From: Candidatus Aminicenantota bacterium
GTDB lineage: Bacteria > Acidobacteriota > Aminicenantia > JAMOAD01
NCBI GenBank assembly: GCA_027067555.1
Contig: JAMOVU010000016.1
Location: forward strand, 1-36,542
DNA: 36,542 nucleotides
Reading direction: 5' to 3'
Every line of letters begins with the position of its first letter. Positions within the stretch are counted from its first letter, which is position 1. A program made the translations under genes and the position numbers. Positions 17,974-26,311 of the stretch are shown here, piece after piece. The notes under the pieces are model-generated. The model was given only the letters and a program-made list of their open reading frames with translations, did not search any database and was not told where the DNA came from.

Positions 17974-18014
17974 AAAGCTGTGTTTAAAAGGAAAAAAAGG
18001 CTTTATTTTTTATT
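17974..18014 (+). terminator. Possible weak terminator after fbaB
   Basis: AAAGC (17974-17978) can pair with GCTTT (18000-18004), followed by ATTTTTTATT. The loop is long and the stem only 5 bp, so this is tentative. Confidence 0.25.
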
Positions 18015-18103
18015 AAACTTTACATTTGTGTTGAGAAAATTAGAAACGAAAATTTTTGAAATATTGAATTTTATTTATTTTAGAAAAAAATTTTTAAAAT
18101 ATA

Positions 18104-18131
18104 TTGACTTTTTTGCAAAAAATAATATATT
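18104..18131 (+). promoter_or_regulatory. Sigma70-like promoter of the pilMNOPQ operon
   Basis: TTGACT (18104-18109), 16 bases, TATATT (18126-18131), followed by a leader of about 20 bases holding the AAAGGAGAG ribosome site of pilM. The rest of the 193-base gap after fbaB is A/T runs without other recognisable signals. Confidence 0.55.
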
Positions 18132-18160
18132 ATTAAGAGTATAGAAAAAAGGAGAGAAGC

Positions 18161-19219
18161 GTGAGTTTGTTTAAAAAAAAGAATTTAGTTGGGCTTGATA
18201 TTGGAAGCTTTGCTGTAAAGGTTGTGGAATTAATACCCAAAAAGAAAGGTGGAAGAGAGATCTACGAGCTGGCCGGACTTGGATATGAACCGCTACCTCC
18301 TCAGACAATTGTTGAAGGGACTATAATGGATTATACTTCCTTGGCTGAGACAATAAACAAGGTTTTTTCTAATGCTCATATTAAGAACAAGAATGTTGCA
18401 ATAAGCTTATCGGGAACAGCTGTTATTACCAGAAAACTGATTCTTCAGAAAATGTCTGAAGAGGAATTGGAAGAATCTATTGAGTTTGAAGCAAAGGGAC
18501 AGTTGACATCTCCTATTACGGATGTTTATCTTGATTATGATGTTGTTAATGAGGATGAGGAGAGGATGGAAGTTGTACTTGTTGCTATTAAGAGGGAAAA
18601 GGTTGATGAATATAGAGGCGCTGTGCTTCAAGCTGGTAAAAATGTTGAAGTCGTTGATACTGACCATTTTGCACTTGAAAATGCTATTGAATACAATTAC
18701 TCTATACCTCCTGATACTACTTATGCTATTCTTAATGTTGGAGCATCTCTAACAAATATAGTAATTGTAAGAAATGGGGCTCCTATTTTAACAAGAGATG
18801 TGAATCTTGGAGGTGCGAATCTTACGGATGTTATTCAAAAGGAATTTCATCTTGATTTTGAAAAGGCTGAGAAAATAAAAAAAGGACAGACAGTTTCCGG
18901 AATTTCGGCTGAAGTAGTAGAACCAAGTTTAAGAGTCCTTTTTAATGATTTAAAGATGGAGACATTAAAAACCTTTGACTATTATCAAGCTATTTCTGTC
19001 AAGGATTCCATTTCTAAAATTTATCTCAGCGGGGGAAGTGCAAAGATGAAAAATTTATCCTCGTTTTTGGAAGAAGAATTGAGTCTTCCCGTGGAATTGG
19101 TTAATCCATTTCAGAATATTTACTACAATGAGAAAAAGTTTAACCCCGATTATCTTAATGAAATGGAAAGTACCTTTGTTGTTGCTGTAGGTTTGGCAAT
19201 GAGAAAAATGGGAGAATAA
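18161..19219 (+). CDS. pilM: Type IV pilus assembly protein PilM
   Basis: PilM is the cytoplasmic actin-like ATPase of the type IV pilus alignment complex and binds the PilN N-terminus. The 352-residue protein starts at GTG with AAAGGAGAG upstream. The phosphate-1 region is GLDIGSFAVKVVEL, the middle EEELEESIEFEAKGQL matches the PilM-specific insert, TTYAILNVGASLTNIVIV is phosphate-2, and KIYLSGGSAKMKNLSSFLEE the adenosine motif. Length is typical. It is the first gene of a five-gene pil operon, two bases before pilN. Confidence 0.95.
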   Translation: MSLFKKKNLVGLDIGSFAVKVVELIPKKKGGREIYELAGLGYEPLPPQTIVEGTIMDYTSLAETINKVFSNAHIKNKNVAISLSGTAVITRKLILQKMSEEELEESIEFEAKGQLTSPITDVYLDYDVVNEDEERMEVVLVAIKREKVDEYRGAVLQAGKNVEVVDTDHFALENAIEYNYSIPPDTTYAILNVGASLTNIVIVRNGAPILTRDVNLGGANLTDVIQKEFHLDFEKAEKIKKGQTVSGISAEVVEPSLRVLFNDLKMETLKTFDYYQAISVKDSISKIYLSGGSAKMKNLSSFLEEELSLPVELVNPFQNIYYNEKKFNPDYLNEMESTFVVAVGLAMRKMGE

Positions 19220-19221
19220 AG

Positions 19222-19806
19222 ATGATAAAGATAAATGTACTAAAATCAGAAAAAAGAGAGAAAGGTAAAAAGAAAAAAGCTTTTGTTACTGGAGAAGCTG
19301 ACAAAAGATTGACAAATATGTTTGTTGGGGTGATGATTGTGACTGTGCTTATTATTGCAGCTATGTGGTATACCCAGAGCAGTAAAATGGATCAACTGAG
19401 ACAGGATATAGATACTCTTACAGCAAAAAAGAATAGTCCTGAGTTGAAAAATGTTGAAAAAAGGTTAAAGGAGTTAGAGAGGAAGCAGCAAGTCATAAAT
19501 AAAAAAATTGAGATTATTGATAGGTTGAAGAAGTATAGAACCGTACCTGTTGAGATAATAGATCTTTTATCTAAGAATATTCCTGATCAAGTTTGGTTTA
19601 CTTTTATGAGTTACAAAGAGGGATTTGTTAAGATTAATGGTTATGCTTTTTCAAATGAATTAGTAGCACGGTTTATCACAAATCTTGAAAAAACTGATAA
19701 ATTTTCTAATTTTAATTTGATAAATACAAAAAAGCTAAGAAAGGGTGGTGTTGAATTTTATAGCTTTAGCATGAATTTTAAATACAAGATGCCTGAGGTG
19801 AAATAA
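19222..19806 (+). CDS. pilN: Type IV pilus inner-membrane protein PilN
   Basis: The 194-residue bitopic protein has a basic cytoplasmic N-tail (residues 1-30), one membrane helix (about 33-50, FVGVMIVTVLIIAAMWY), a coiled coil (55-105) and a small ferredoxin-like periplasmic domain (VWFTFMSYKEGFVKINGYAF). The tail reads INVLKSEKR where PilN proteins have the PilM-binding INLLP-type motif, so that motif is only partly kept. Position between pilM and pilO supports the call. The stop overlaps the pilO ATG by one base. Confidence 0.9.
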   Translation: MIKINVLKSEKREKGKKKKAFVTGEADKRLTNMFVGVMIVTVLIIAAMWYTQSSKMDQLRQDIDTLTAKKNSPELKNVEKRLKELERKQQVINKKIEIIDRLKKYRTVPVEIIDLLSKNIPDQVWFTFMSYKEGFVKINGYAFSNELVARFITNLEKTDKFSNFNLINTKKLRKGGVEFYSFSMNFKYKMPEVK

Positions 19807-20486
19807 TGGATATAAAAAGTTTGCCGTGGTATGGCCAGTTACTTGTTTTTGTTTTGTTGGGGTTATTGTTTATAGGAATTTATTATAAAATGTATTATAG
19901 CCCGGGGCAAGAAGAAGTGCTTTCTTTGGAAAAGCAGAAAGCACAGTTAGAGTCAGAGATAAAAACTCTTCAGAGAAAGAAGAGGGAAATTAATAAAATT
20001 CAAAGAGACATAGAGTTAAAAAAGGCTAATCTTGAAAAGCTTCAGGAAATTTTACCTAACAGAAAGGAAATCGCTAAAATTTTAACCATAATACAGGGGA
20101 GAGCAAAAGATTGTAATCTTTCGATTCTTAGTTTCACACCTCAAGGGGAAATTCCAAAGAGTATAATTATTAAGCAGAGGGTAACTGTAAGACAGGGGAA
20201 TGTTGAAAGGACTCAATATAGAAATGTAGCAGTAAAAAATGTTTTTGCGGAATGGCCTATAAGTCTTACATTAAGAGGTGGTTATCATGACCTGGCTGTC
20301 TTTTTTGTACATTTGTGTAGTTTGTCCAGAATCTTCACAATCTCAAATTTTGAAATTAGAGCTCTTCCCAAACAAACGCGAAGCGAAACAATCTCTGCTC
20401 GAGTCTTAGCCAAGACTTATATATTTATTGAAAAGGAGAATAAAGGGCCCAAGGGAAAGAAAGTAGTTGTGGTGAGAAGGAGGTAG
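19806..20486 (+). CDS. pilO: Type IV pilus inner-membrane protein PilO
   Basis: The 226-residue protein has a short N-tail, one membrane helix (about residues 11-27, LLVFVLLGLLFIGIYY), a long coiled coil (35-90) and a periplasmic domain (IAKILTIIQGRAKDCNLSILSF, LTLRGGYHDLAVFFVHLCSLSRIF) characteristic of PilO. It pairs with PilN and links to PilP to hold the inner platform to the secretin. The C-terminus ends in a basic stretch, KKVVVVRRR, not usual for PilO. The next gene starts two bases after the stop, with GGAGG inside the end of this one. Confidence 0.93.
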   Translation: MDIKSLPWYGQLLVFVLLGLLFIGIYYKMYYSPGQEEVLSLEKQKAQLESEIKTLQRKKREINKIQRDIELKKANLEKLQEILPNRKEIAKILTIIQGRAKDCNLSILSFTPQGEIPKSIIIKQRVTVRQGNVERTQYRNVAVKNVFAEWPISLTLRGGYHDLAVFFVHLCSLSRIFTISNFEIRALPKQTRSETISARVLAKTYIFIEKENKGPKGKKVVVVRRR

Positions 20487-20488
20487 AA

Positions 20489-20983
20489 ATGAAGGGAAGT
20501 AAAATTGTATCTATATTTATTATAATGTTTGTAATTATTAGTATGAGTGGAATTTCAGCTGTGCAAAAGACGGGAAAGAAATCTCCTCTTAAAAAACCTG
20601 TGAATAATTCATTTAAAAACATTTCTGATTCTAATTTGCTTTATAATTATGATCCGCAAAACAGAAGAGACCCTTTTTATGATCTTTTAAAGGGATTAAA
20701 AGCAGCTAAAAAGAAAGTACAGAAAGGTGTTAAACCCTTTTATATTACTGAAATTCAATTAACAGGGATAATTGGGTTTAAAGGACAGTATTCAGCTATG
20801 GTGGTGACTCCAGAAGGTGAAGCTTATTCTATAAAGAAGGGAGATAAGTTGATGGATGGAGTCGTTGAGGAAGTTGGGGCAGATTATGTAAAGTTTATTC
20901 AGGTTTTAAAATCGCCCATAATGCTGAAAAAAACGAGAGAAATTATTAAAAGAATAAATATAGATGAAAATTCGAAGGAATAA
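20489..20983 (+). CDS. pilP: Type IV pilus protein PilP
   Basis: The 164-residue exported protein has an N-terminal hydrophobic signal (residues 5-20). Instead of a clear lipobox, the mature part begins near AVQKTGKK, so it is probably not a lipoprotein as in Neisseria. The PilP hallmark YDPQNRRDPFYDLL (compare GRRDPF) lies at about 52-65. The C-terminal small beta domain follows (ITEIQLTGIIGFKGQYSAMV, YSIKKGDKLMDGVVEEVGADYV) that docks on PilQ. The ribosome site is AGAAGGAGG. It ends just before the pilQ start. Confidence 0.9.
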   Translation: MKGSKIVSIFIIMFVIISMSGISAVQKTGKKSPLKKPVNNSFKNISDSNLLYNYDPQNRRDPFYDLLKGLKAAKKKVQKGVKPFYITEIQLTGIIGFKGQYSAMVVTPEGEAYSIKKGDKLMDGVVEEVGADYVKFIQVLKSPIMLKKTREIIKRINIDENSKE

Positions 20984-20999
20984 TATTATGGAGGAGAAG

Positions 21000-23189
21000 A
21001 TGAAAAAGCTTAAAGTGTTTACTATAGTTTTTGTGCTTATCTTCATCGGGAGCTTTTTGATGGCCTACCAGAATAAAATCGTGAAGACTTATTTTAAAAA
21101 TGATGCAAAGAGCTTGAAAGTAGTTTTTGTGGGGACCAATGAATTTAGTGAAATACCTGATTTCTTTGAAAATGAAGGTGATACAAGAGAAATTGTTCTA
21201 AGGTTTAAAGGAGTTTCTGCAGATAACAATAGGAAAATTAAGGGTAGAGGAATTGTTAAAGGTATTTCTTTTGAAGAAAAGGGTGGAGAGCTTTACTCCC
21301 ATTTAAAAATGGAGGCGTCCGCTCCTTTTAGAATTTACAAAAAGGGTACAAATGTTATCGTTGAAATTTATAAAACAGTAGAGCCTCCGGTTATTAAAGG
21401 TGAAACAAATGATATCCTTTTGAATGAACTTGCAATTGAAAATGTAGGAAATGATTTGAAGATACATTTAAAATTTAATGGGGATATTCCTACTTACGAT
21501 GTTTTTTATGTTGATAATCCCAGAAGATTGGTTTTTGACCTTTATGACACCAGGAATAGAGTAAGAAAAAGTATTTTTTCTGTTCAATCCTCTGATATTT
21601 CAAGGGTAAGAGTGGGACAAAATAAAGTAGTCCCTCAGAAAGTTACAAGGCTTGTTTTTGATTTAAAAAAGGATGTTATTAATTATAGTGTTGATGAAAG
21701 TGGCGAAGAGTTGATAATAAATGTAAAGAGTAATGCGGTAAAGATTAAAAATGATAATTTTATAAAAGATAAGAAAATTAACAATGTGGTAAAAGAAGAT
21801 AAGAAGATTATTGCTAAAGCTGTTGAAAAGGTAAATGAGAGAAAGATAAGGAAGGTGGAGAATAAGAAAATAAAAGTGGTCCCTATCGAAAAGGCAAATA
21901 CAAAGAAATTTGAGGCAAAAACCATTCATAGCGAGGAGAGCATTTACAAAGGAGCTTTAATTTCACTCAGATTAAAAGATGCTGATATAAGAGATGTCTT
22001 AAGGGAAATAGCTGTTAGGGCTGGCTTAAATTTAATTATTGACCCAGGAGTTTCCGGTAAAGTTACCTGTGAATTAATTAAAATTCCGTGGGACCAGGCT
22101 CTTGATCTAATATTAAAGTCAAACAAACTTGGGAAAGTGCTGGAAGGGAATGTTTTGAGAGTTGGTAAAACTGAGGTTTTAGCAAGAGAGGAAGAAGAGA
22201 ACAGAAAACTTATGGAAGCAAAAAAAATGTCAGGCCCGCTTAAAGTACTTACAAGAACATTATCCTATGCAAGAGTAAAAGCGGTAGAGCCACTGTTAAA
22301 AGCTCAATTAAGTAAGAGAGGTAAAATTTTAATTGATCAGAGAACGAATACTGTTATTGTGTCAGATGTTGTTCCCAAAGTAAAAGTTATTGACAAAATG
22401 ATTGATATATTGGATACTCCAAACCTTCAGGTCAATATAAAAGCGAGAATTGTTGAAACAACATCTAATTATGCAAGGAATCTTGGAATTCAGTGGGGGT
22501 TTAAGGGTATAAGTAATTATTATTATGGAAACCAGACATCACTAAAATTCCCCAATAATATTACAGTAGCAGGCAATAGCGTTGCTTCTCAGCAAGGAAT
22601 ATACGGACCGTTGGGGGGCTATGCAGTAAATTTACCGGCTCCTGCATATTCAAGTGGAATAGGTCTTACATTGGGTAATGTACTTGATACTTTTAGATTG
22701 GATGCTGCTCTTACGGCTCTGGAGAATAAAGGTAAAGCTAAAATCCTCTCTATGCCAGAAGTTACAACACAAGATAACACCCGGGCAGATATTATTCAAG
22801 GTAAGATGATTCCTGTGCAAACAGTAGCATATAATACAGTGTCTACAAGATATGTGAATGCAGCTCTTGAACTTCATGTAACTCCCCATATAACAGCTGA
22901 AGGTACGATAATTATGACTATTGAAATAAGAAATGATAATGCTGACTTTTCAAATCTTGTAAATGGTATTCCTCCAATAATTACACAATCGGCAAAAACT
23001 TCGGTTCTTGTTAAAGATGGGGGTACGACCGTTATTGGTGGAATTTATAAAGTTGAAGATAGTATAACTAAAAATACAGTCCCAGGGTTGGGTAAAATTC
23101 CTATAATAGGATTTTTATTTAGAGGAACTCAAAGAGTTGGAACGAATAGAGAGTTATTAATATTTATTACTCCAAGAATTGTTAGATAG
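21000..23189 (+). CDS. pilQ: Type IV pilus secretin PilQ
   Basis: PilQ forms the outer-membrane gate through which the pilus passes. From ATG 21000 the protein has 729 residues: signal peptide (to about residue 22), an AMIN domain region (about 120-240) for peptidoglycan binding, a Lys-rich linker, an STN/N0-like domain (ISLRLKDADIRDVLREIAVR), a secretin N domain (TRTLSYARVKAVEPLLKAQL, DQRTNTVIVSDV), and the secretin core ending in PGLGKIPIIGFLFRGTQ and ELLIFITPRIV. The ORF track begins 12 residues earlier at 20964, overlapping pilP, but GGAGGAGAAG directly precedes ATG 21000 and a clean signal peptide begins there. The linker is longer and more charged than usual. Confidence 0.95.
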   Translation: MKKLKVFTIVFVLIFIGSFLMAYQNKIVKTYFKNDAKSLKVVFVGTNEFSEIPDFFENEGDTREIVLRFKGVSADNNRKIKGRGIVKGISFEEKGGELYSHLKMEASAPFRIYKKGTNVIVEIYKTVEPPVIKGETNDILLNELAIENVGNDLKIHLKFNGDIPTYDVFYVDNPRRLVFDLYDTRNRVRKSIFSVQSSDISRVRVGQNKVVPQKVTRLVFDLKKDVINYSVDESGEELIINVKSNAVKIKNDNFIKDKKINNVVKEDKKIIAKAVEKVNERKIRKVENKKIKVVPIEKANTKKFEAKTIHSEESIYKGALISLRLKDADIRDVLREIAVRAGLNLIIDPGVSGKVTCELIKIPWDQALDLILKSNKLGKVLEGNVLRVGKTEVLAREEEENRKLMEAKKMSGPLKVLTRTLSYARVKAVEPLLKAQLSKRGKILIDQRTNTVIVSDVVPKVKVIDKMIDILDTPNLQVNIKARIVETTSNYARNLGIQWGFKGISNYYYGNQTSLKFPNNITVAGNSVASQQGIYGPLGGYAVNLPAPAYSSGIGLTLGNVLDTFRLDAALTALENKGKAKILSMPEVTTQDNTRADIIQGKMIPVQTVAYNTVSTRYVNAALELHVTPHITAEGTIIMTIEIRNDNADFSNLVNGIPPIITQSAKTSVLVKDGGTTVIGGIYKVEDSITKNTVPGLGKIPIIGFLFRGTQRVGTNRELLIFITPRIVR

Positions 23190-23202
23190 GGAGGAGAGAA
23201 AA

Positions 23203-23820
23203 ATGAAGAAAATAAAAATAATTTTACTTTTTATTTTGTTAGGAGGGATGGTTCTTTTCTATTTTACTTCCTGTAATGCTATTGAAAATAAGACGCGATC
23301 CGGAAGTACACTAATTCTTGATAGTTTATTGGATAGTAAAGGGGAAAAAACAGTAATTGACTCCGATGTTTGTATATTGGATGAAAAAACAAATACATGC
23401 TCTTTTCAGGAAGATCTTGCAACAGCGACGGTTAGAAATGTTCCTCTTAATCCAGATGCAGATACTTCCTATTATGGAGATGTTATTATAAAGAGATATA
23501 GAGTTTCTTTTACAAGACACGATGGAAAGAATAAAGAGGGGGTGGATGTTCCTTATACCTTTGTAGAAGATATTAATGTGTCTGTAAAAATTAACGGAAC
23601 AACAAAATTTTCTTTTGTAATAGTGCCGGTAAGAGCTAAACTTGAACCACCTTTGATAAGACTTGTTGGATTAAGCAATGAAAGCGTTATTCAGACGACT
23701 GCACATGTGACATTCTATGCAGAAGATATGGCAGGGCATCAAATGGAACTCAATGGCAACATTGATGTTTATTTTGCCGATTGGGCAGATGAGAAGAAGA
23801 AAAAAAATGGGAGGAGGTAA
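23203..23820 (+). CDS. Predicted lipoprotein of the pil operon
   Basis: From ATG 23203 (GGAGGAGAG upstream; the track starts 8 codons early) the protein has 205 residues. The N-terminus is a signal sequence ending in FYFTSC, with Cys24 as the likely lipid-modified residue. A beta-rich body follows with STLILDSLLDSKG, a Cys pair (SDVCILDEKTNTCSF) that may form a disulfide, and SYYGDVIIKRYRVSFTRHDG. I do not recognise a named family, but a protein of this kind beside pilQ resembles conserved uncharacterised proteins I associate with Acidobacteria-type pil loci. The place in the operon suggests a pilus-related or envelope role. Confidence 0.65.
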   Translation: MKKIKIILLFILLGGMVLFYFTSCNAIENKTRSGSTLILDSLLDSKGEKTVIDSDVCILDEKTNTCSFQEDLATATVRNVPLNPDADTSYYGDVIIKRYRVSFTRHDGKNKEGVDVPYTFVEDINVSVKINGTTKFSFVIVPVRAKLEPPLIRLVGLSNESVIQTTAHVTFYAEDMAGHQMELNGNIDVYFADWADEKKKKNGRR

Positions 23821-23821
23821 A

Positions 23822-24271
23822 ATGAAGAATAAAATATCAATCTTTTTAATAATTGTTTTAAGTGTTTTTTTTATTAATTATTGCAAAAGAAGTGAATATA
23901 CTGCTCCTGATTTTACAGGACCTGCGGTTAAAGATCTTTATGCTATGATGAATGTGGGAAAAACAGTTTTAAGTGCGGGAGAAAATACTACTGTTATGGT
24001 AAAAGTTTTGAGTAATCTTGGTCCTATTAAAGGAGTTACTGTTAGTCTTGTTATTACTACTTATGATGGTACTTCTTATTCGAAGTTTGGTTCACTTGAC
24101 CCTGTAACAGGAAAGACGGATGATGATGGTATTTTCAGGAGTACTTTGTATGCACCTGATGTTATTTTTGGGTTACATTATGTTAAAGTTGTTGCTCATG
24201 TAAGTGGAGACCCTTATTTATTTAATAATAGAATTTTAACTGCCGATGCAGTTGTAGTTTTTAGTGAATGA
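23822..24271 (+). CDS. Predicted exported Ig-like (Big_1-like) protein
   Basis: ATG 23822 comes one base after the previous stop, with GGGAGGAGG upstream. The track's start at 23717 is 35 codons early and lies inside the previous gene. The 149-residue product has a signal sequence ending in FFINYC; Cys22 might be lipidated, though the lipobox is poor. One Ig-like domain follows: GVTVSLVITTYDG, then DPVTGKTDDDGIFRSTLYAP, the pattern of invasin-type Big_1 domains (a variable claim followed by 'TDxDGxxxxTLxAP'). It could be a surface or pilus-associated module. Function unknown. Confidence 0.65.
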   Translation: MKNKISIFLIIVLSVFFINYCKRSEYTAPDFTGPAVKDLYAMMNVGKTVLSAGENTTVMVKVLSNLGPIKGVTVSLVITTYDGTSYSKFGSLDPVTGKTDDDGIFRSTLYAPDVIFGLHYVKVVAHVSGDPYLFNNRILTADAVVVFSE

Positions 24272-25145
24272 GATGGAGCTTATTGAGTACCTTGAAAAAT
24301 TAGAAATACATGAGAATAAAAAGGAATGGGATGAACTTCTAAAGCTTTCTGAGGAGGCAGTAGAAAATTTTCCCTATTCCCAAACATTAAAAATTTACAA
24401 AATAAGAGCTCTTATTGAAAAGGAAAGACTAAATGAAGCTAAATTTTTGTGTGAAGAACTAATTAAAACCAATCCTGGAAGCTCTATAATTCATTCTTTG
24501 TTGGCAGATATATATGAGAGGAGAGGAGATATAAAGAGAGCGATAGATGAGTATAACAAAATATTGTTTTTGAATCCCGGTGATACAAAATCTATTTCTG
24601 AGATAGAAAGATTAAAAAAGATGTTGGGAGAAGAGGAATCACCCGATGAATCAGAAACAAAAGAAGAGGTAGTTGAAGGAGAGAAAAAGAAATTTATAGG
24701 AGCTGAAGGAGAGGAAGAATCTGAAGTTGAAATTAATGGGGAGGAGGAGATTGAAACTACTTCTGAAGAAATGGTAAAAGATGATGAAGAGGTTATGGAA
24801 GATAAAAGACCATCCCTGTCTGATGAGGTATCAGAAGAAAAATTAGAAGATCAAAGTAATTTAATTGATACGGAATTGTCTTCATCTGATGATAATAAAA
24901 TTAAAGAAGAGAAAATAGAAAGAGGAGAAAGTGAGATTATTTCAGATGAGGATCTTTATACAACAGTTTCAATGGCAGATATATTAGAAAAGCAGGGCAA
25001 ATATTATGAGGCTCAGAAAATATTTTATAAATTGTACAAAAAGGATAAATCTATCAACGCTTTAAAAGGGTATAAGCGTACGGGTCTTAAATTTTATGAG
25101 TCATTTCTTGATAAGCTTAATAGGAGGATAAGCAGGAGTGTATGA
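24264..25145 (+). CDS. TPR protein with acidic linker, pil operon
   Basis: The 293-residue cytoplasmic protein has about three TPR repeats at residues 5-115 (LLKLSEEAVENFPYSQTLKIY, AKFLCEELIKTNPGSSIIHSLL and GDIKRAIDEYNKILFLNPGD). A highly acidic low-complexity region follows (about 120-225, strings of Glu and Asp), and then a C-terminal repeat with TVSMADILEKQGKYYEAQKIF. That last motif is common in pilus-associated TPR proteins such as FimV-like proteins. The start is GTG 24264 overlapping the previous gene by 8 bases, or ATG 24273; neither has a clear ribosome site. A scaffold role for pilus assembly or polarity is inferred. Confidence 0.7.
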   Translation: MNEMELIEYLEKLEIHENKKEWDELLKLSEEAVENFPYSQTLKIYKIRALIEKERLNEAKFLCEELIKTNPGSSIIHSLLADIYERRGDIKRAIDEYNKILFLNPGDTKSISEIERLKKMLGEEESPDESETKEEVVEGEKKKFIGAEGEEESEVEINGEEEIETTSEEMVKDDEEVMEDKRPSLSDEVSEEKLEDQSNLIDTELSSSDDNKIKEEKIERGESEIISDEDLYTTVSMADILEKQGKYYEAQKIFYKLYKKDKSINALKGYKRTGLKFYESFLDKLNRRISRSV

Positions 25146-25485
25146 AATCTTAAAAGATTTGAAAGAAAAATTAAATTTAGAATATATAGGAATAATGGGG
25201 AAAGACGGATTTTCTGTTTATGAAGTAAAAGATGGTTTTGAAAATTCCGAAGAAAAGATAGCTGAATTATCAGAAATCCTTTTGAGTGAAATAAAATTTT
25301 CCCGAGATACGATGAAATCTGATATCTTATCAAGTTTTCTAAGATTGGAGAATGAGCTTAATGTTTACATATTTAAATTAAATGATGAATACTTTTTAAT
25401 TGCAATTTTTAGTAGTTTAACTCCATTTGGGAAAGTTAATTTTTATTTTTCAAAGGAAAAGGAAAAAATAATAAGAAAACTTTAA
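25138..25485 (+). CDS. Roadblock/LC7-like (MglB-like) small protein
   Basis: The 115-residue protein starts at GTG 25138, 8 bases inside the TPR gene. It has the strand-helix-strand order of Roadblock/LC7 proteins: LEYIGIMGKDGFSVYEV, a helix (EEKIAELSEILLSEIKFSRD), then ELNVYIFKLNDEYFLIAIF and a closing helix. MglB, of this fold, is the GTPase-activating partner of MglA that controls polarity of type IV pili. No MglA is in the window. Similarity is by pattern only. Its place at the end of the pil operon supports a pilus control role. It converges on prmC with a gap of 4 bases. Confidence 0.6.
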   Translation: MYEILKDLKEKLNLEYIGIMGKDGFSVYEVKDGFENSEEKIAELSEILLSEIKFSRDTMKSDILSSFLRLENELNVYIFKLNDEYFLIAIFSSLTPFGKVNFYFSKEKEKIIRKL

Positions 25486-25489
25486 ACTA

Positions 25490-26311
25490 TTATTTTAAAG
25501 AAACAAATCGCCATTTATTGAAGATATCCTTGTGAAAAGAAAGAGAAGGAAATTCCTTTTCTAAAATTTCTTTTTGTGTTTCCCCTATTTCTATTATTAA
25601 ATTTCCATCTTTTTTTAGAAATTTTTCTGAAGTCTTTATTATTTTTTTTATAAAAAAAATTCCATCATCATCGGCTATGAGTGCATTTTTTGGTTCATTT
25701 TTGACTTCATGAGAAACCTTTTTATATTCATTTTTACTTACATAGGGTGGGTTTGATACAATTAAATCAAATGTTGAGTTTTTGTTAATTGCTTTAAAAA
25801 GATCAGAGCAAAAGAAATTTATTTTTACTTTATTTAATATTGAGTTTTTTTTTGCTATCCTTAAAGCTTTCAAAGAAATATCAGAAGCAAAGTATTTTGC
25901 TGGTTTTGAGTAATTCTTTGCTATTGAAATTATTATGTTTCCGGATCCTGTTCCTATATCAAGTATATTGGGTTTTTTCTTCTTTTTTAAAAAATCGAGA
26001 GCAAGATCTACAAGGCCTTCTGTTTCTATCCTTGGAATTAAAACATCTGGGGTGGTTATAAATTTTATGGAATAAAATTCTCTGTAGCCTATGAGATAGG
26101 AGAGGGGAATTCTCTTATTAATTCTTTTGGTTAATATCTTATTATACTTAATAATATCTTCTTTTGTTAATTTTTTTTCATAATTTATAAGAATTTGTTC
26201 TCTGGATGATTTTAAAATATTTTCCAACAGGATTATTGCCTCAAGATGGGGATTCCCACTGACTTCTTTAAGTTTTAATGTTGCCTCTCTAATTATTTCC
26301 TTTATTTTCAT
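25490..26311 (-). CDS. prmC: Release factor glutamine methyltransferase PrmC
   Basis: PrmC methylates the Gln of the GGQ motif in RF1 and RF2. The protein has an N-terminal helical domain (IIREATLKLKEVSGNPHLEAI), REFYSIKFITTPDVLIPRIETE, motif I NILDIGTGSGNIIISIA and the target motif VSNPPYVSKNEYK. The C-terminal end is standard. The ORF track begins at 26350, but family length and alignment favour ATG 26311 (273 residues). Neither start has a strong ribosome site. It overlaps the end of prfA by 23 bases, the usual prfA-prmC arrangement, in which the enzyme is made with its substrate. Confidence 0.94.
   Translation of the reverse strand: MKIKEIIREATLKLKEVSGNPHLEAIILLENILKSSREQILINYEKKLTKEDIIKYNKILTKRINKRIPLSYLIGYREFYSIKFITTPDVLIPRIETEGLVDLALDFLKKKKKPNILDIGTGSGNIIISIAKNYSKPAKYFASDISLKALRIAKKNSILNKVKINFFCSDLFKAINKNSTFDLIVSNPPYVSKNEYKKVSHEVKNEPKNALIADDDGIFFIKKIIKTSEKFLKKDGNLIIEIGETQKEILEKEFPSLSFHKDIFNKWRFVSLK

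Noticed and set aside
21663-21929. Two long antisense ORFs (88 and 80 residues) opposite pilQ
   Set aside because: They mirror the Lys-rich linker of PilQ (AAA/AAG codons read as TTT/CTT), have no ribosome site, and are shadows.
23717-23821. N-terminal extension of the Ig-like protein as in the ORF track
   Set aside because: It overlaps the previous gene by about 100 bases and would place a charged segment before the signal peptide; ATG 23822 has GGAGG.
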